Assembly (NCBI RefSeq): GCF_030408355.1
Contig: NZ_CP046606.1
Location: 930,001 to 994,000 of the forward strand
Source: Corynebacterium afermentans subsp. afermentans
GTDB lineage: Bacteria > Actinomycetota > Actinomycetes > Mycobacteriales > Mycobacteriaceae
Reading direction: 5' to 3'
DNA length: 64,000 nt
In this document: positions 50,974-61,918 of the stretch, piece by piece
How the letters are laid out: each line of letters starts with the position of its first letter
Position numbering within the stretch: the stretch's first letter is position 1
Notes under the pieces: model-generated
What the model was told of the DNA's origin: nothing
What the model saw: the letters and a program-made list of their open reading frames with translations, nothing else
Databases searched by the model: none
Program-made: the position numbers and the translations under genes

Positions 50974-52704
50974 TTACGACGTCGCCTTCGGCCGGCTGCC
51001 GGGGCCGGGCAAGGCGATGATGTCGAACTCGTCCCGGGCGAGGTGTTTGCGCAGGTCCTTCTTGTCGAACTTGCCCACGGACGTCTTGTCGATGGTGTCG
51101 ACGAAGGTCCAGTACTCGGGTGCCATCCACTTGGGCAGCACATCGGCGAGCCCTGCGCGCAGGCGGGCGGCGGTCTCCGCGGTGGGGGCGACCTCGGCGG
51201 TCAGCTTGGTCACGGCGAGAGGGCGCTCGCCCCACTTGTCGTCGGGGATGCCGATGACGGCGCACTCGATGACTTCCTCGGACTCCATGATCAGGTTTTC
51301 CACCTGGGCGGAGTAGATCCATTCGCCGCCGGAGCGGATGACGTCGCGGGCGCGGTCGTAGAGGGTGAGGAAGCCGGCATTGGTCACGGTGCCTACGTCG
51401 CCGGTGCGCAGCCAGCCGTCGGCAGTGAAGTGGTCGCGCACGTCGTCGACGTCTTCGCCGCGGAAGCGTGAGGCGATCTCGCCGGGCTCCTGGGTGGGCG
51501 AGTGGTAGTAGCTGGCGGCGACCATGTTGCCCCGCACCTGGATTTCGCCCTGGGTGAGGTCGGTGGGCGCCATGACCTGGCCGTCGTTAACCACGCGGTG
51601 TTGCAGGGTGGGGGCGAAGCGGCCCTGGGAGATGCGGTAGGCCCAGCGGGCCTCGCCGGAGGCGCCGGACGGCGGCCTGGCGACGGTACCGACGGTGGAA
51701 GTCTCCGTCATGCCCCACACGTGCACCACGTCCACGCCGTAGCGCTCCTCCCACACCTTGATCAGGGCGGGCGGGGCTGGCGAGCCGCCGACGAAAATCT
51801 CTTGCAGGCTCATGCGCTCGGGCGGGTTGTGCAGGTAGTGCACCATTAGCTGGATCCACAGGGTAGGCACCCCGTGGGCGACGCGCGGGTGGGTGCCCGC
51901 GATGAGCTTGGCCAAGGTGGGGGCGGACATGTCCGAATCCGGCAGCACTAGCGGCGTGCCAGCCAAAAACGCGGCGAGCGGCACGCCCCAGCTGAGCACG
52001 TGGTAGATGGGGATGCAGCACAAAAACGTCTCGCCGTGGGTCACGGCCAACGAGTCGGTGGCGCGCAGGCCCGTCGCCTCCAGCCACAGGGAGCGGTGAG
52101 AGTACGCCACGCCCTTCGGTGCGCCGGTGGTGGCGGTGGAGTACACCAGCGCCGCTGCGGTGTTTTCGGGCAGTTCGGGCCATGGGTAGGACGTGGGCCG
52201 GCCGTCGAGAAGCTGCTCGTAGCTGTATACCTTGACTGAGTCGGGGAGGTGCGAAGCTGCGTCGTCAAGCGGTTCGACGCCCGTAAACGCCACCGCGCGC
52301 ACGGTCGGGCAGTCCTGCAAAATTGTGCCCAGCTTCTTTGCCAACCGCGGGTCCGCGACCACGACTTCAGACTCGGAGTGGTTGACAACGTACGCGATCT
52401 GATCCGTCATGAGCTGCACGTTTAGCGGATTGAATACCGCGCCCTTCGCGGCGACGGCGAACATCACCTCGATGTGCTCCGCGCAGTTGTACAGCAGCGT
52501 GGACACGCGCTGGTCGCCATCGATGCCCAGGTCGTTGTGCAGAGCATGCGCAAAGGCCGCGGCGCGCGCGCCGATCTCGGCGAACGTGGTTTCCTCCGCG
52601 CCGGATGCGCGCCACGTCGTGCACTTCGTGTTGGCGTGGGCGGTGATGCCGAACTCCATAATCCTGGCGACGGAGAACGGCACCTCCTGCATCGTTGAAA
52701 GCAT
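50974..52704 (-). CDS. Long-chain acyl-CoA ligase/acyl-AMP-forming enzyme
   Basis: 576 residues, AMP-binding superfamily. The P-loop reads YSTATTGAPKGVAYSH (ATTG in place of the usual SGTTG), then VWGMTETSTVG, GWLRTGDVGTV, DRARDVIRSGGEWIYSAQVE and the C-terminal Lys in TSVGKFDKKDLRKH. It activates a fatty or other carboxylic acid with ATP and CoA (FadD-like). ATG 52704 has TAACAT 7 nt upstream (leaderless); ATG 52713 is the alternative. Confidence 0.88.
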   Translation of the reverse strand: MLSTMQEVPFSVARIMEFGITAHANTKCTTWRASGAEETTFAEIGARAAAFAHALHNDLGIDGDQRVSTLLYNCAEHIEVMFAVAAKGAVFNPLNVQLMTDQIAYVVNHSESEVVVADPRLAKKLGTILQDCPTVRAVAFTGVEPLDDAASHLPDSVKVYSYEQLLDGRPTSYPWPELPENTAAALVYSTATTGAPKGVAYSHRSLWLEATGLRATDSLAVTHGETFLCCIPIYHVLSWGVPLAAFLAGTPLVLPDSDMSAPTLAKLIAGTHPRVAHGVPTLWIQLMVHYLHNPPERMSLQEIFVGGSPAPPALIKVWEERYGVDVVHVWGMTETSTVGTVARPPSGASGEARWAYRISQGRFAPTLQHRVVNDGQVMAPTDLTQGEIQVRGNMVAASYYHSPTQEPGEIASRFRGEDVDDVRDHFTADGWLRTGDVGTVTNAGFLTLYDRARDVIRSGGEWIYSAQVENLIMESEEVIECAVIGIPDDKWGERPLAVTKLTAEVAPTAETAARLRAGLADVLPKWMAPEYWTFVDTIDKTSVGKFDKKDLRKHLARDEFDIIALPGPGSRPKATS

Positions 52705-52752
52705 GCAGGCCATGTTAGCGCGGGCCTGATTAGCGCAGGGCCTTCTATGCGC

Positions 52753-52944
52753 TACACTTCTGCGTGGATCGTGCGAATTGCACCCGTCCCGGAACTTCTC
52801 CGGTTGAGGGTGCTGGCGGCGCTACCGGGAGGAACGTTTCCCCGGGCCCGCGAGATCCGTAAGACCGCACACGACCGCTACCGGTGCATGCAAACGCGAA
52901 TATCTGCGCGATTAAGCAGCTGGCTTAGCGACGAAAGGACACAC
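52753..52944 (+). promoter_or_regulatory. rho promoter and long structured leader
   Basis: TACACT (52753-52758) is a good -10 box and predicts a leader of about 180 nt before the rho GTG. The leader is C-rich and contains the stem CCGGGA/TCCCCGG around 52828-52848. Rho autoregulates its own leader in several bacteria; the sequence is compatible with that but does not prove it. Confidence 0.45.
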
Positions 52945-54744
52945 GTGACCGAAACCGGCACCGCGGCCGACCTCGCCGCAATGAAGATTCCGGAGCTGCG
53001 AAAGCTCGCCGCCGAAAAGGGACTTAAGGGGATCTCCGGGCTCCGCAAGGGGGAACTCATCCAGGCCATCGTCACCGGGCAGGTGCCACGCAAGGCCGCC
53101 GCCGAGAAGGCAGCGCCGGCGGAAAAGGCAGCGCCGGAGCAGGCAGAGAAGCCGAGCCAGGCTGAGAAGCCGAGCCAGGCAGAGAAGCAGCAGCCTAGCG
53201 ACGACGACGAGTCCCGCGGGGCATCGCGCTCCGCCGCACGTCGCGCCCGGCGCAACCGTGCACGCTCGCAGCACGACGAGCAGCAGGGCGGTGACAACCG
53301 TGACAACCGTGACAACCGCTTCAGCCGTGGTAACAGCGCCGAGGGCGATCACGAGCAGAACCACGACAACAACGACCGTGGCAACGACCGTGGCGGCCGC
53401 AACAACCACGGCAACCACGGCAACCATGGCGGCAACAACGACGACCACCACCACCACGGTGGGGGCCGCCGCGGCCGTCGCGGTCGTCGCAACCGTAACC
53501 GCAACCGGGACCACAACCACGGCGGCGGAAACAACGGCAACAACGACAACCAGAACTTCAACCCGGAGGACCTGCAGGAGGTCGCCGGTATCGCGGACGT
53601 GCAGGACAACGGTTCGGCGTTCATCCGCACTACCGGCTACCGCCAGTCCAACGCGGACGTCTATGTGCCGCAGAAGCTCGTGCGCCAGTCGGGCCTGCGC
53701 TCCGGCGACGCGGTGATGGGTCAGGTCCGCGCGAACGGGCAGTCCCACTCGCAGGGCAACGGCCGTAACCGTCGCAGCTACAACCAGGTAGTGCGGGTCG
53801 ATTCCATGAACGGCCAGACCACGGAGGCGGCGAAGGGCCGCAAGGAGTTTCACAAACTCACTCCGCTGTACCCGAACCGCCGTCTGCGCCTGGAAACTGA
53901 GCCGAAGATCCTCACTACCCGCGTGATCGACCTGGTCATGCCGATTGGTAAGGGCCAGCGCGCGCTGATCGTCTCCCCGCCGAAGGCCGGTAAGACGACG
54001 ATTCTGCAGAACATCGCCAACGCGATCGCCACCAACAACCCGGAGTGCTACCTCATGGTGGTGCTGGTGGACGAGCGTCCGGAGGAAGTCACGGACATGC
54101 AGCGCAGCGTCAACGGCGAGGTCATTGCCTCCACGTTCGACCGTCCGCCGTCAGAGCACACCGCCGTGGCCGAGCTTGCCATCGAGCGCGCGAAGCGCCT
54201 GGTGGAGATGGGTCAGGACGTGGTGGTCCTGCTGGATTCCATCACCCGCCTGGGCCGTGCCTACAACAACTCCTCGCCGGCGTCCGGCCGCATCCTTTCC
54301 GGTGGTGTGGATTCCAACGCGCTGTACCCGCCGAAGCGCTTCCTGGGCGCAGCTCGCAACATCGAGGAGGGCGGTTCGCTGACGATTATCGCCACCGCGA
54401 TGGTGGAGACCGGCTCGGCTGGCGACACCGTGATCTTCGAGGAGTTCAAGGGCACCGGCAACGCGGAGCTGAAGCTGGACCGCAAGATCGCGGAGCGCCG
54501 CGTGTTCCCGGCTGTGGACGTCAACCCCTCCGGCACCCGCAAGGACGAGCTGCTGATGAGCCCGGAGGAGTCGCGCGTGATGCACAAGCTGCGCCGCATC
54601 CTCTCCGCGCTGGACCCGCAGCAATCCATTGACATGCTGATTAAGCAGTTGAAGAAGACGAAGACCAACGGCGAGTTCCTGATCGGCGTGGCCAACTCTG
54701 CACCGATGGCGCAGACGGAAAACGACGAGGAGGACTACTCCTAA
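52945..54744 (+). CDS. rho: Transcription termination factor Rho
   Basis: 599 residues from a GTG with AAAGGA upstream. Order: SAP-like N-terminal domain ([20 protein letters not shown]), an Ala/Lys/Glu spacer, a disordered insert of roughly 110 residues rich in Asn, Asp, Arg, Gly and His, the cold-shock RNA-binding domain ([20 protein letters not shown]), then the ATPase with [48 protein letters not shown] and the R-loop region. The insert is typical of actinobacterial Rho. It overlaps prfA by one base. Confidence 0.97.
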   Translation: MTETGTAADLAAMKIPELRKLAAEKGLKGISGLRKGELIQAIVTGQVPRKAAAEKAAPAEKAAPEQAEKPSQAEKPSQAEKQQPSDDDESRGASRSAARRARRNRARSQHDEQQGGDNRDNRDNRFSRGNSAEGDHEQNHDNNDRGNDRGGRNNHGNHGNHGGNNDDHHHHGGGRRGRRGRRNRNRNRDHNHGGGNNGNNDNQNFNPEDLQEVAGIADVQDNGSAFIRTTGYRQSNADVYVPQKLVRQSGLRSGDAVMGQVRANGQSHSQGNGRNRRSYNQVVRVDSMNGQTTEAAKGRKEFHKLTPLYPNRRLRLETEPKILTTRVIDLVMPIGKGQRALIVSPPKAGKTTILQNIANAIATNNPECYLMVVLVDERPEEVTDMQRSVNGEVIASTFDRPPSEHTAVAELAIERAKRLVEMGQDVVVLLDSITRLGRAYNNSSPASGRILSGGVDSNALYPPKRFLGAARNIEEGGSLTIIATAMVETGSAGDTVIFEEFKGTGNAELKLDRKIAERRVFPAVDVNPSGTRKDELLMSPEESRVMHKLRRILSALDPQQSIDMLIKQLKKTKTNGEFLIGVANSAPMAQTENDEEDYS

Positions 54745-55823
54745 TGGCAGAGAAATCGCAGGTTTCGCTTGTCGACGACTACGTGGCCGAATACCAGGGC
54801 ATCCAGGCCCAGATGGGCGACCCGGAGGTGGCGGGCGACCAGGACCAGTTCCGCAAGCTGTCCAAGCGCTACGCGGAGCTGCAGCCGATCATCAACGTCT
54901 ACAACGACCTGACTCAGGCGCAGGAGGACTACGAGGCCGCGGCCGAGATGGCCAACGAGGACAAGGAGTTCGCCGAGGAGGCCAAGCGCCTTGAGGGCGA
55001 GATTGTCCGCCTGGAGGAGGAGCTGGCCGACCTGCTCGCTCCGCGCGACGAGCACGACGGCGACGACATCATCATGGAGCTCAAGGCCGGCGCCGGCGGC
55101 GAGGAGGCCGCGCTGTTCGCTGGCGACCTTGCGCGCATGTACCAGAAGTACTGCGAGAAGCATGCCCTGACCTGGGAGGTGCTTGACGTCGCCGAGTCCG
55201 ACCTGGGCGGCGTGAAGGACATGACCGTTGCGGTGAAGTCCAAGAACCCCTCGCGCGACGGCGTCTGGTCCAAGCTGAAGTTCGAGGGCGGGGTGCACCG
55301 TGTGCAGCGCGTGCCCGTCACGGAGTCCCAGGGCCGCATCCAGACTTCGGCCGCAGGTGTCTACGTCTTCCCGGAGGCCGACGAGATTGAGAGCGTCAAC
55401 ATCGACGACAAGGACATCCGCGTCGACGTGTACCGCTCTTCCGGAAAGGGCGGCCAGGGCGTGAACACGACCGACTCGGCCGTGCGCATCACCCACCTGC
55501 CCACCGGCATTGTGGTGACCTGCCAGAACGAGCGCTCCCAGATTCAGAACCGCGCCCGCGCCATGCAGGTGCTGCAGGCCCGCCTGGAGCAGCTGGAGCG
55601 CGAGAAGCTCGAGGCCGAGGAGGCCGAGGGCCGCGCATCCCAGGTGCGCACCATGGACCGCTCTGAGCGCATCCGCACCTACAACTGGCCGGAGAACCGC
55701 ATTTCGGACCACCGCATCAACTACAAGTCCAACAACCTGGACTCGGTGCTCGATGGCAACATGGACGACCTGATCAAGGCGCTGCAGACGCACGAGCGCC
55801 AGGAGCGACTTGAAGCCGAGTAG
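54744..55823 (+). CDS. prfA: Peptide chain release factor 1
   Basis: 359 residues. The GGQ loop is in [20 protein letters not shown]; the N-terminal coiled coil and the basic C-terminal [18 protein letters not shown] are normal. It hydrolyses peptidyl-tRNA at UAA and UAG. The ATG shares its A with the rho stop (TAATG). The GGQ glutamine is methylated by PrmC, encoded next. Confidence 0.97.
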   Translation: MAEKSQVSLVDDYVAEYQGIQAQMGDPEVAGDQDQFRKLSKRYAELQPIINVYNDLTQAQEDYEAAAEMANEDKEFAEEAKRLEGEIVRLEEELADLLAPRDEHDGDDIIMELKAGAGGEEAALFAGDLARMYQKYCEKHALTWEVLDVAESDLGGVKDMTVAVKSKNPSRDGVWSKLKFEGGVHRVQRVPVTESQGRIQTSAAGVYVFPEADEIESVNIDDKDIRVDVYRSSGKGGQGVNTTDSAVRITHLPTGIVVTCQNERSQIQNRARAMQVLQARLEQLEREKLEAEEAEGRASQVRTMDRSERIRTYNWPENRISDHRINYKSNNLDSVLDGNMDDLIKALQTHERQERLEAE

Positions 55824-56655
55824 CCTCCGCTCGTTCCTCTCGGAAGCGGTGAATGCCCTCCGGGAGGCGGGCGTCGACTCTCCGGAGGTGGACGCGCGCC
55901 TGCTCGCCGCGCACGTGCTCGGCGTCGCGCCGATGCAGTTGATGTTCGCCGATGTGCCGGCGGATTTCGGGCAGCGCTACACCGAACTCGTCGCCCGCCG
56001 CACCAAGCGCGAGCCGCTGCAGCACATCATCGGCACCGCGCCGTTTTACGGTGTAGACCTCGCCGTCGGACCCGGTGTGTTCATCCCCAGGCCCGAAACC
56101 GAGGTCCTCGCCGAGTGGGCAGTGCACAAGCTTATCGACGCACCTTCGGCCCCCACCGTCGTCGACCTCGGCTCCGGCACCGGAGCGTTGGCCATTGCGG
56201 TCGCCCGGGCCAGGCCGGATGCGACGGTGTACGCGGTGGAGCGGTCGGAAGCCGCGCGTGCCTACCTGCAGCGCAACGTCGATACGTTCGCGCCCCAGGT
56301 CAACGTGGTGGCGGGAGACATGACCGACCCGCAGCTGCTCGCCGGGATCAGCGCGGACGTGGTGGTGTCTAACCCGCCATATGTCCCGGGAACGCCGAAG
56401 CTGCAGCAAGAGGTCTACGCGGACCCGCGTGAGGCGGTGTTTTCGGGCGCTGATGGGATGGCGGCGATTCGCGGGATCGTGCCCGTCGTCAAGCAAATGC
56501 TCAAAGATGGGGGAGCTGTGGGCATTGAGCACGACGATACGACCTCCGAGGCTGTGCAGGATGAGCTGTGCGCCAGCGGTTTTGCGGACGTGCGCGCGCT
56601 GGAGGACATGACCGGACGGGCCCGGTTTGTCACGGCGAGTAAGCTAGCCCGGTAA
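55810..56655 (+). CDS. prmC: Release factor glutamine methyltransferase
   Basis: 281 residues from a TTG that overlaps prfA by 14 bp. An N-terminal helical domain precedes a SAM-binding fold: [16 protein letters not shown] and the substrate motif [10 protein letters not shown]. It modifies the GGQ Gln of RF1/RF2. Confidence 0.93.
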   Translation: MKPSSLRSFLSEAVNALREAGVDSPEVDARLLAAHVLGVAPMQLMFADVPADFGQRYTELVARRTKREPLQHIIGTAPFYGVDLAVGPGVFIPRPETEVLAEWAVHKLIDAPSAPTVVDLGSGTGALAIAVARARPDATVYAVERSEAARAYLQRNVDTFAPQVNVVAGDMTDPQLLAGISADVVVSNPPYVPGTPKLQQEVYADPREAVFSGADGMAAIRGIVPVVKQMLKDGGAVGIEHDDTTSEAVQDELCASGFADVRALEDMTGRARFVTASKLAR

Positions 56656-56680
56656 CTGCCCGACGGCCAAGGAGCGAACA

Positions 56681-57337
56681 TTGAGGGAAACGTACAACTG
56701 CCTCGACCCGCAAAAGCGCATCGAAGGTGTACGCGCGGCCGCCGACGCCGTCCGGGCCGGCCGCTGCGTGGTGCTGCCGACGGACACCGTCTACGGCATC
56801 GGCTGCGACGCCTTCAACAACGACGCCGTGGACACGCTTTTGGCGACCAAGCGTCGCGGTCCGGATATGCCGGTGCCGGTGCTCGTGGGCTCCTGGGTGA
56901 CCATCCAGGGGCTCGTGCGCGAGTTCTCAGAGACCGCGAAGACGCTGGTGGAGGCATTTTGGCCGGGTGGGCTGTCCATCGTCGTGCCTGAGGCGCCCAG
57001 CCTGCCGTGGAATCTCGGCGACACGCGCGGCACCGTGCTGTTGCGCATGCCGAACCAGCCGCTGGCGCTCGAGCTTCTGCAGGAGACCGGGCCGATGGCG
57101 GTGTCCTCCGCGAACATCTCTGGCAACCCGCCGGCGACCACCGCCACCGAGGCGCGCCAGCAATTCGGCGACGCGGTGCCGATTTACCTCGACGGGGGCA
57201 CCGCGGAGATCGGGGAGCCCTCCACGATCATTGATCTTTCTGGCCCCGCGCCACGGATTCTGCGCGAGGGGGCGATTTCCGCCGAACGCATTGGTCAGGT
57301 CTTAGGACTTGACCCAGAGAGCCTGCGGAGGAAGTAG
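56681..57337 (+). CDS. tsaC: L-threonylcarbamoyladenylate synthase (Sua5/YciO/YrdC)
   Basis: 218 residues from a TTG with AAGGAG 6 nt upstream. YrdC landmarks: VVLPTDTVYGIGCDAF, ATKRRGPDMPVPVLV, LRMPNQPLALEL and AVSSANISGNPPATT. It makes the threonylcarbamoyl-AMP used for t6A37 in tRNA. Confidence 0.93.
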   Translation: MRETYNCLDPQKRIEGVRAAADAVRAGRCVVLPTDTVYGIGCDAFNNDAVDTLLATKRRGPDMPVPVLVGSWVTIQGLVREFSETAKTLVEAFWPGGLSIVVPEAPSLPWNLGDTRGTVLLRMPNQPLALELLQETGPMAVSSANISGNPPATTATEARQQFGDAVPIYLDGGTAEIGEPSTIIDLSGPAPRILREGAISAERIGQVLGLDPESLRRK

Positions 57338-57343
57338 CCGCCG

Positions 57344-58507
57344 ATGAACGCCTCCGGTGTTCCGCTGCGTGAGCTGGGACTTGTCCTGCTCGTGGCGGCC
57401 GCAGTCACGTACCTGGCCACCGGGCCGGTGCGATCCATGCTCGTGCGCACGGGCAGGGTGGCTGAGATCCGCCAGCGCGACGTGCACACGCAGCCGACGC
57501 CGTCGTTAGGCGGGCTGGCCATGTTAACCGGGTTCTTGGCGGCCTATGCGCTCGCGCAGCAACTGCCCGCGCTGACCCGAGGGTTCGCGCCCGTGACGCC
57601 GGAGATGACCGCGGTGCTGGTGGGCGGGCTCGCCATCGTGCTCGTCGGGGTGGTGGACGACCTGTATGAGCTGCGCGCGCTGACCAAGTTGATCGGACAG
57701 TTTGCGGCCGCGGTGATCATGACGGCTCTGGGCATCGTCTTTACCGTTTTTTATGTGCCGTTCGGGGAGGGCACCACGCTCATCCTGGATCAAGTCCAGG
57801 GCATGGTCTTGAGCGCGCTGTTTACGGTGCTGCTGATCAACGCCGTGAACTTTGTCGACGGCATCGACGGGCTCGCCGCGGGCCTGGGCATGATCGCGGG
57901 GTCCGCGATTCTGATCTACTCGCTGGCGGTGCTGCACGACCAGGGTGGGGCAGTCTCCGCATACCCGCCGGCGATCATCTGCGCGATCCTGGTGGGCATC
58001 TGCGCCGGGTTTTTACCTCACAACTTCGAGCCGGCGCGCATCTTCATGGGCGACTCTGGGGCGATGCTGATCGGGCTGTTGCTCGCCGCTGCGTCCATTT
58101 CCGCTTCGGGCAAGATCAACATGTCCCTCTACGGCGCGGCCGACCTGGTCGCGCTGGTCAGCCCGATCATCGTGGTGCTGGCGGCGATCGCCCTGCCGGT
58201 GCTGGACTTGGTGTGGGCGGTGATCCGTCGCACCGCGAGGGGGCAAAGCCCGTTCGCCGCGGACGCCGGGCACATCCACCACCGCCTGCTGCGGCTGGGG
58301 CACACCCACCGGCGCACCGTGCTGGTGCTCTACATGTGGGTTTCCGCGGTGGCCTTCGGCGCGGTGAGCTTCTCCGTGGTGCCGTTTAAGGTCGCGGCGT
58401 CGCTGAGCGTGGCTGCGCTTTTGGTTGCGTTCTTGCTCACGCTGGTGCCCTTGGCCAAGGGGAAAATTGGCCCGGCAGGTAGGATGACCCACCGTGAAAC
58501 CGCTTGA
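57344..58507 (+). CDS. WecA-like undecaprenyl/decaprenyl-phosphate GlcNAc-1-P transferase
   Basis: 387 residues, about 11 membrane helices. Family motifs: GGLAMLTGF near the N-terminus, LVGVVDDLYELR, NFVDGIDGLAAGLG, PARIFMGDSGAMLIG and HIHHRLLRLGHTHR. It transfers a sugar-1-phosphate to a polyprenyl phosphate; in mycolata this starts arabinogalactan linker synthesis. The RBS AGGAAG lies within the end of tsaC. Confidence 0.9.
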   Translation: MNASGVPLRELGLVLLVAAAVTYLATGPVRSMLVRTGRVAEIRQRDVHTQPTPSLGGLAMLTGFLAAYALAQQLPALTRGFAPVTPEMTAVLVGGLAIVLVGVVDDLYELRALTKLIGQFAAAVIMTALGIVFTVFYVPFGEGTTLILDQVQGMVLSALFTVLLINAVNFVDGIDGLAAGLGMIAGSAILIYSLAVLHDQGGAVSAYPPAIICAILVGICAGFLPHNFEPARIFMGDSGAMLIGLLLAAASISASGKINMSLYGAADLVALVSPIIVVLAAIALPVLDLVWAVIRRTARGQSPFAADAGHIHHRLLRLGHTHRRTVLVLYMWVSAVAFGAVSFSVVPFKVAASLSVAALLVAFLLTLVPLAKGKIGPAGRMTHRETA

Positions 58508-58925
58508 AGTCAACGACGCTAATGCCATGTCCAACCACCGCAAGCCCCTTGTGCGCGCCCTGAAGGTGGCGAGCTGGGCGCTCGTGGTGCTGACCGTGGT
58601 TGCCCTCATGGGGTGGGGCGCAGCGCGCGACCTGCCCGGCATTTGGGCCGCGCTGATGGGCGTGGCCGTTGGCGGGAGCTTCGTGCTGCTGACGGCGGTC
58701 ACTGTGCTCGCCACCTCGAACTCCTCTCCGAACGCGACCATGGCAATCGTGCTCGGCGGCTGGCTGCTCAAGATGGGCGTGCTGGTGCTGTTTTTCCTGT
58801 GGATCCGCGGCTACGACTTCTACGACCACCAGGCGTTCGGCATCACCACCATGGCCGCTCTAGTTGTGGCTTTGGGTGCCGAAACATGGGGTTTGATCAC
58901 CACCCGCACTACCTACCTGGATTAG
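58494..58925 (+). CDS. AtpI-like small membrane protein upstream of the ATP synthase operon
   Basis: 143 residues from a GTG that overlaps the transferase gene by 14 bp. Four hydrophobic helices (ALVVLTVVALMGWGAA, ALMGVAVGGSFVLLTAVTV, AIVLGGWLLKMGVLVLFFLW, MAALVVALGAETWGLI). Position and topology fit the AtpI/uncI family, which aids c-ring assembly, but similarity is weak. Confidence 0.65.
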   Translation: MKPLEVNDANAMSNHRKPLVRALKVASWALVVLTVVALMGWGAARDLPGIWAALMGVAVGGSFVLLTAVTVLATSNSSPNATMAIVLGGWLLKMGVLVLFFLWIRGYDFYDHQAFGITTMAALVVALGAETWGLITTRTTYLD

Positions 58926-59280
58926 GGGTAAGTGCGGGCTGTGACAGACCTAACAGCACTGCGAAAACACGTCGTAGCAGCGCAGTTGCGGGTTTTGGGG
59001 GTTTGGGGTGGTGCGTCGGGGGGACAATTGCACAGGTAAAACCTACTTTGCGCGGATGGCCTGTTAGGATTACCGCTGGGTTTGTTCCGAGTCGATATTA
59101 ACCCTCGTAAGCAGGGGAAACCGGCAGAAGAACGACATCCCCTGCCCCCGCGGAAGCAGATGTGCGACGGAGTCCGCCGCGGAGGCAGTCTTTGTTGAAG
59201 ACGTCCATCGCACCGCGCGCCGAGCGCATCGGAGCGCGGCCCGAGAACGGGAGAGAACGCTGAGCGTTACAACTTTGGCC
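58926..59280 (+). promoter_or_regulatory. atp operon promoter and leader (355 bp)
   Basis: A non-coding stretch. A TAGGAT box at 59065-59070 with CTACTT 16 bp upstream is the best promoter candidate. The following leader contains a stem GCAGGGGA (59111-59118)/TCCCCTGC (59138-59145) and ends in GGGAGAGAACG before the atpB start region. Confidence 0.45.
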
Positions 59281-60075
59281 ATGAAGGGTGAATTCCACGC
59301 ACCTTCGCTTGGTCCAGAATTTTTCCCGGGGCAGACGTACGGCCAGCTCATTGGCGAAGACTTCGCTAATGGGTGGTTCGCACTCGATCGCATCATGCTC
59401 GTCCGCCTCTTCATGGCGGCGATTTTGGTGCTCCTCTTTGTTATTGCCTTCCGGAACCCGAAGCTGGTTCCTAAGGGGCTGCAGAATGTCGCCGAGATCG
59501 GTGTCGATTTCGTCCGCGTCAACATCGCGGAGGACACGCTGGGGAAGAAGGACGGCAAGCGGTTCCTGCCGCTGCTGTGCACCATCTTCTTCACCACGCT
59601 GTTCATGAACGTCGCAACGATCATCCCGGGCCTGAACATCTCGCCTAACGCACGTATCGGCATGCCGATCGTCATGGCGGTTGCGGCCTACATCGCGATG
59701 ATCTACGCCGGCGTGAAGCGCTACGGCATCGCTTTCTTCAAGCACTCGACCGTGATTCCCGGCCTTCCGCCGCTGCTCCACCTTCTGGTGGTGCCGATCG
59801 AGTTCTTCTCGACGTTTATTCTGCGTCCGGTCACCCTGGCTCTTCGTCTTATGGCGAACTTCCTGGCTGGCCACATCATTCTCGTCCTGCTGTACTCCGC
59901 CACGAACTTCTTCTTCTGGCAGCTGAACGCATGGACGGCAGTGAGTGGCCTGACCCTCATCGCAGCACTGCTGTTCACCGCATACGAGTTGATCATCATC
60001 TTCCTGCAGGCGTACATCTTCGCTCTGCTGACTGCGGTGTACATCGAGCTGTCGCTGCACGCGGATGCGCATTAA
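59281..60075 (+). CDS. atpB: ATP synthase subunit a
   Basis: 264 residues from the first ATG (MKGEFHAPSLGPEFFPGQTY). Membrane subunit of F0; the conserved Arg of the proton path lies in VTLALRLMANFLAGHI. The start is uncertain: TTG 59275 and CTG 59260 are in frame, and only CTG 59260 has a well-placed purine-rich box (GGGAGA, 5 nt upstream). Confidence 0.93.
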   Translation: MKGEFHAPSLGPEFFPGQTYGQLIGEDFANGWFALDRIMLVRLFMAAILVLLFVIAFRNPKLVPKGLQNVAEIGVDFVRVNIAEDTLGKKDGKRFLPLLCTIFFTTLFMNVATIIPGLNISPNARIGMPIVMAVAAYIAMIYAGVKRYGIAFFKHSTVIPGLPPLLHLLVVPIEFFSTFILRPVTLALRLMANFLAGHIILVLLYSATNFFFWQLNAWTAVSGLTLIAALLFTAYELIIIFLQAYIFALLTAVYIELSLHADAH

Positions 60076-60154
60076 CAAAGCGCGACCACACGGCCAACTG
60101 AATAACCCCACAATCTGTCACTCGCTCACCCGCAACCCGCGGGAGAGCACTTAG

Positions 60155-60418
<264 letters not shown>

Positions 60419-60465
60419 AAAACACGAACGAGTAACCCGTACATTTTTTAGATCAGGAGCAACCA

Positions 60466-61038
60466 ATGACTAACGTCACTGCATTCCTCGCTGCCGCAGA
60501 GGCCAGCGAGAAGCTGCCGCTGGAGAATGAACCTTCCATTCTTCGGCCGGCCGCCTACGACGTGGTTTGGTCTCTTGTCGTTTTCATCATCGTCGGCCTA
60601 CTTTTTGCGAAGTACGTCATTCCGAAGTTCCAGGAAGTGCTGGCGGAGCGCGAAGACCGAATCAAGGGTGGCATCGAGCGTGCTGAGGTCGCCCAAAAGG
60701 AAGCCAAGGCTGCCCTGGAGAAGAACAACGCCGAGCTTGCGGAGGCGCGCCACGAGGCCGCTGAAATCCGTGAAGCCGCACGCACCCGCGGCAAGGAAAT
60801 CGAGGCTGAGTCTCGTGCCCGCGCCGAGGAAGAGGCCCGCCGCATCATCGCCTCCGGCGAGAAGCAGCTGCAGGCCTCCCGCGAGGAGGTTGTCGCTGAG
60901 CTGCGCAACGAGATGGGCCAGAACTCCATCTCGCTGGCTGAGCGTCTGCTGGGCACCGAGCTGTCGGATTCGACCCGCCGCTCGAACACGATCGACGAGT
61001 TCTTAAGCGAGCTCGACCACGTGTCGACGAGGAAGTAG
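60466..61038 (+). CDS. atpF: ATP synthase subunit b
   Basis: 190 residues: one N-terminal membrane helix ([20 protein letters not shown]) and a long charged stalk helix ([20 protein letters not shown]). Peripheral stalk of F1F0. Confidence 0.96.
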   Translation: MTNVTAFLAAAEASEKLPLENEPSILRPAAYDVVWSLVVFIIVGLLFAKYVIPKFQEVLAEREDRIKGGIERAEVAQKEAKAALEKNNAELAEARHEAAEIREAARTRGKEIEAESRARAEEEARRIIASGEKQLQASREEVVAELRNEMGQNSISLAERLLGTELSDSTRRSNTIDEFLSELDHVSTRK

Positions 61039-61043
61039 GCGAG

Positions 61044-61877
61044 ATGAAGGCAGCTAGTCGCGAAGCACAGTCGCACGTTACGGGCAAGCTCGAAGAGCTG
61101 ATCCGGAACGCCGACAATTCCGTCGCCGTGGCTGCGCAGATCGGTACCGAGCTGTTCCTCACCGTGGACCAGCTCGACACCGAGCGCGCACTGCGTATCG
61201 CCGTGGCCGACACGTCGCTGGATTCCTCGCAGCGCGAGGGCATCATCCGCGACGTCTTCGGCAACAAGGTTGCGGAGCCCACCTTGAACATCCTCACCGC
61301 TGCAGCGCAACAGGAGTGGTCGACCCCGCGCGAATTCCGCGCTGGTCTGGTCAACCTCGGCCGTCGCGCGCTGGAGCTGGGTGCCAAGGAACAGGGCCAG
61401 CTGAAGCAGGTGGAAAACGAGCTATACCAGCTCTCCACGCTGCTCGAAGGGGAGAAGGAGCTGACCCAGCTGCTCTCCGACCGCACCACGACCCCGGCGC
61501 AGAAGCGCGGACTGTTGGCTAGCGTGATTTACGGCAAGGTGACGATGTTCACCGAGGCACTGGCATTGCAGGTTATCGGCCGCCCCCACCACAACCCCGT
61601 CGACGACTTGGCCGAGCTGGCCGCGGGCGTCGCGGAGCTGCGTGGCAAGGCTGTCGCACGCGTGAAGGCCGCTGAGACACTCAGCGACACCCAGCGCGAT
61701 GCACTGGCCCGCAAGCTGGAGCAGATTTACGGTCGCGAGATGGCCATCCACTCTGAGGTTGACCCCAGCCTCCTCGGCGGAATGGTTGTCCGTGTGGGCG
61801 ATGAGGTCATCGACGGTTCGACGCGCGGCAAGATTAACCGCCTTCGCACCGACATGGCAGCCCAGGCGGCCAAATAG
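61044..61877 (+). CDS. atpH: ATP synthase subunit delta
   Basis: 277 residues, longer than the roughly 180-residue E. coli form, as in corynebacteria. The C-terminal OSCP region ([20 protein letters not shown]) is conserved. It starts 5 bp after atpF. Confidence 0.94.
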   Translation: MKAASREAQSHVTGKLEELIRNADNSVAVAAQIGTELFLTVDQLDTERALRIAVADTSLDSSQREGIIRDVFGNKVAEPTLNILTAAAQQEWSTPREFRAGLVNLGRRALELGAKEQGQLKQVENELYQLSTLLEGEKELTQLLSDRTTTPAQKRGLLASVIYGKVTMFTEALALQVIGRPHHNPVDDLAELAAGVAELRGKAVARVKAAETLSDTQRDALARKLEQIYGREMAIHSEVDPSLLGGMVVRVGDEVIDGSTRGKINRLRTDMAAQAAK

Positions 61878-61918
61878 AAAACAACATGCTGGAAGAAACT
61901 ACCGAGAGCAGGAAGAAC

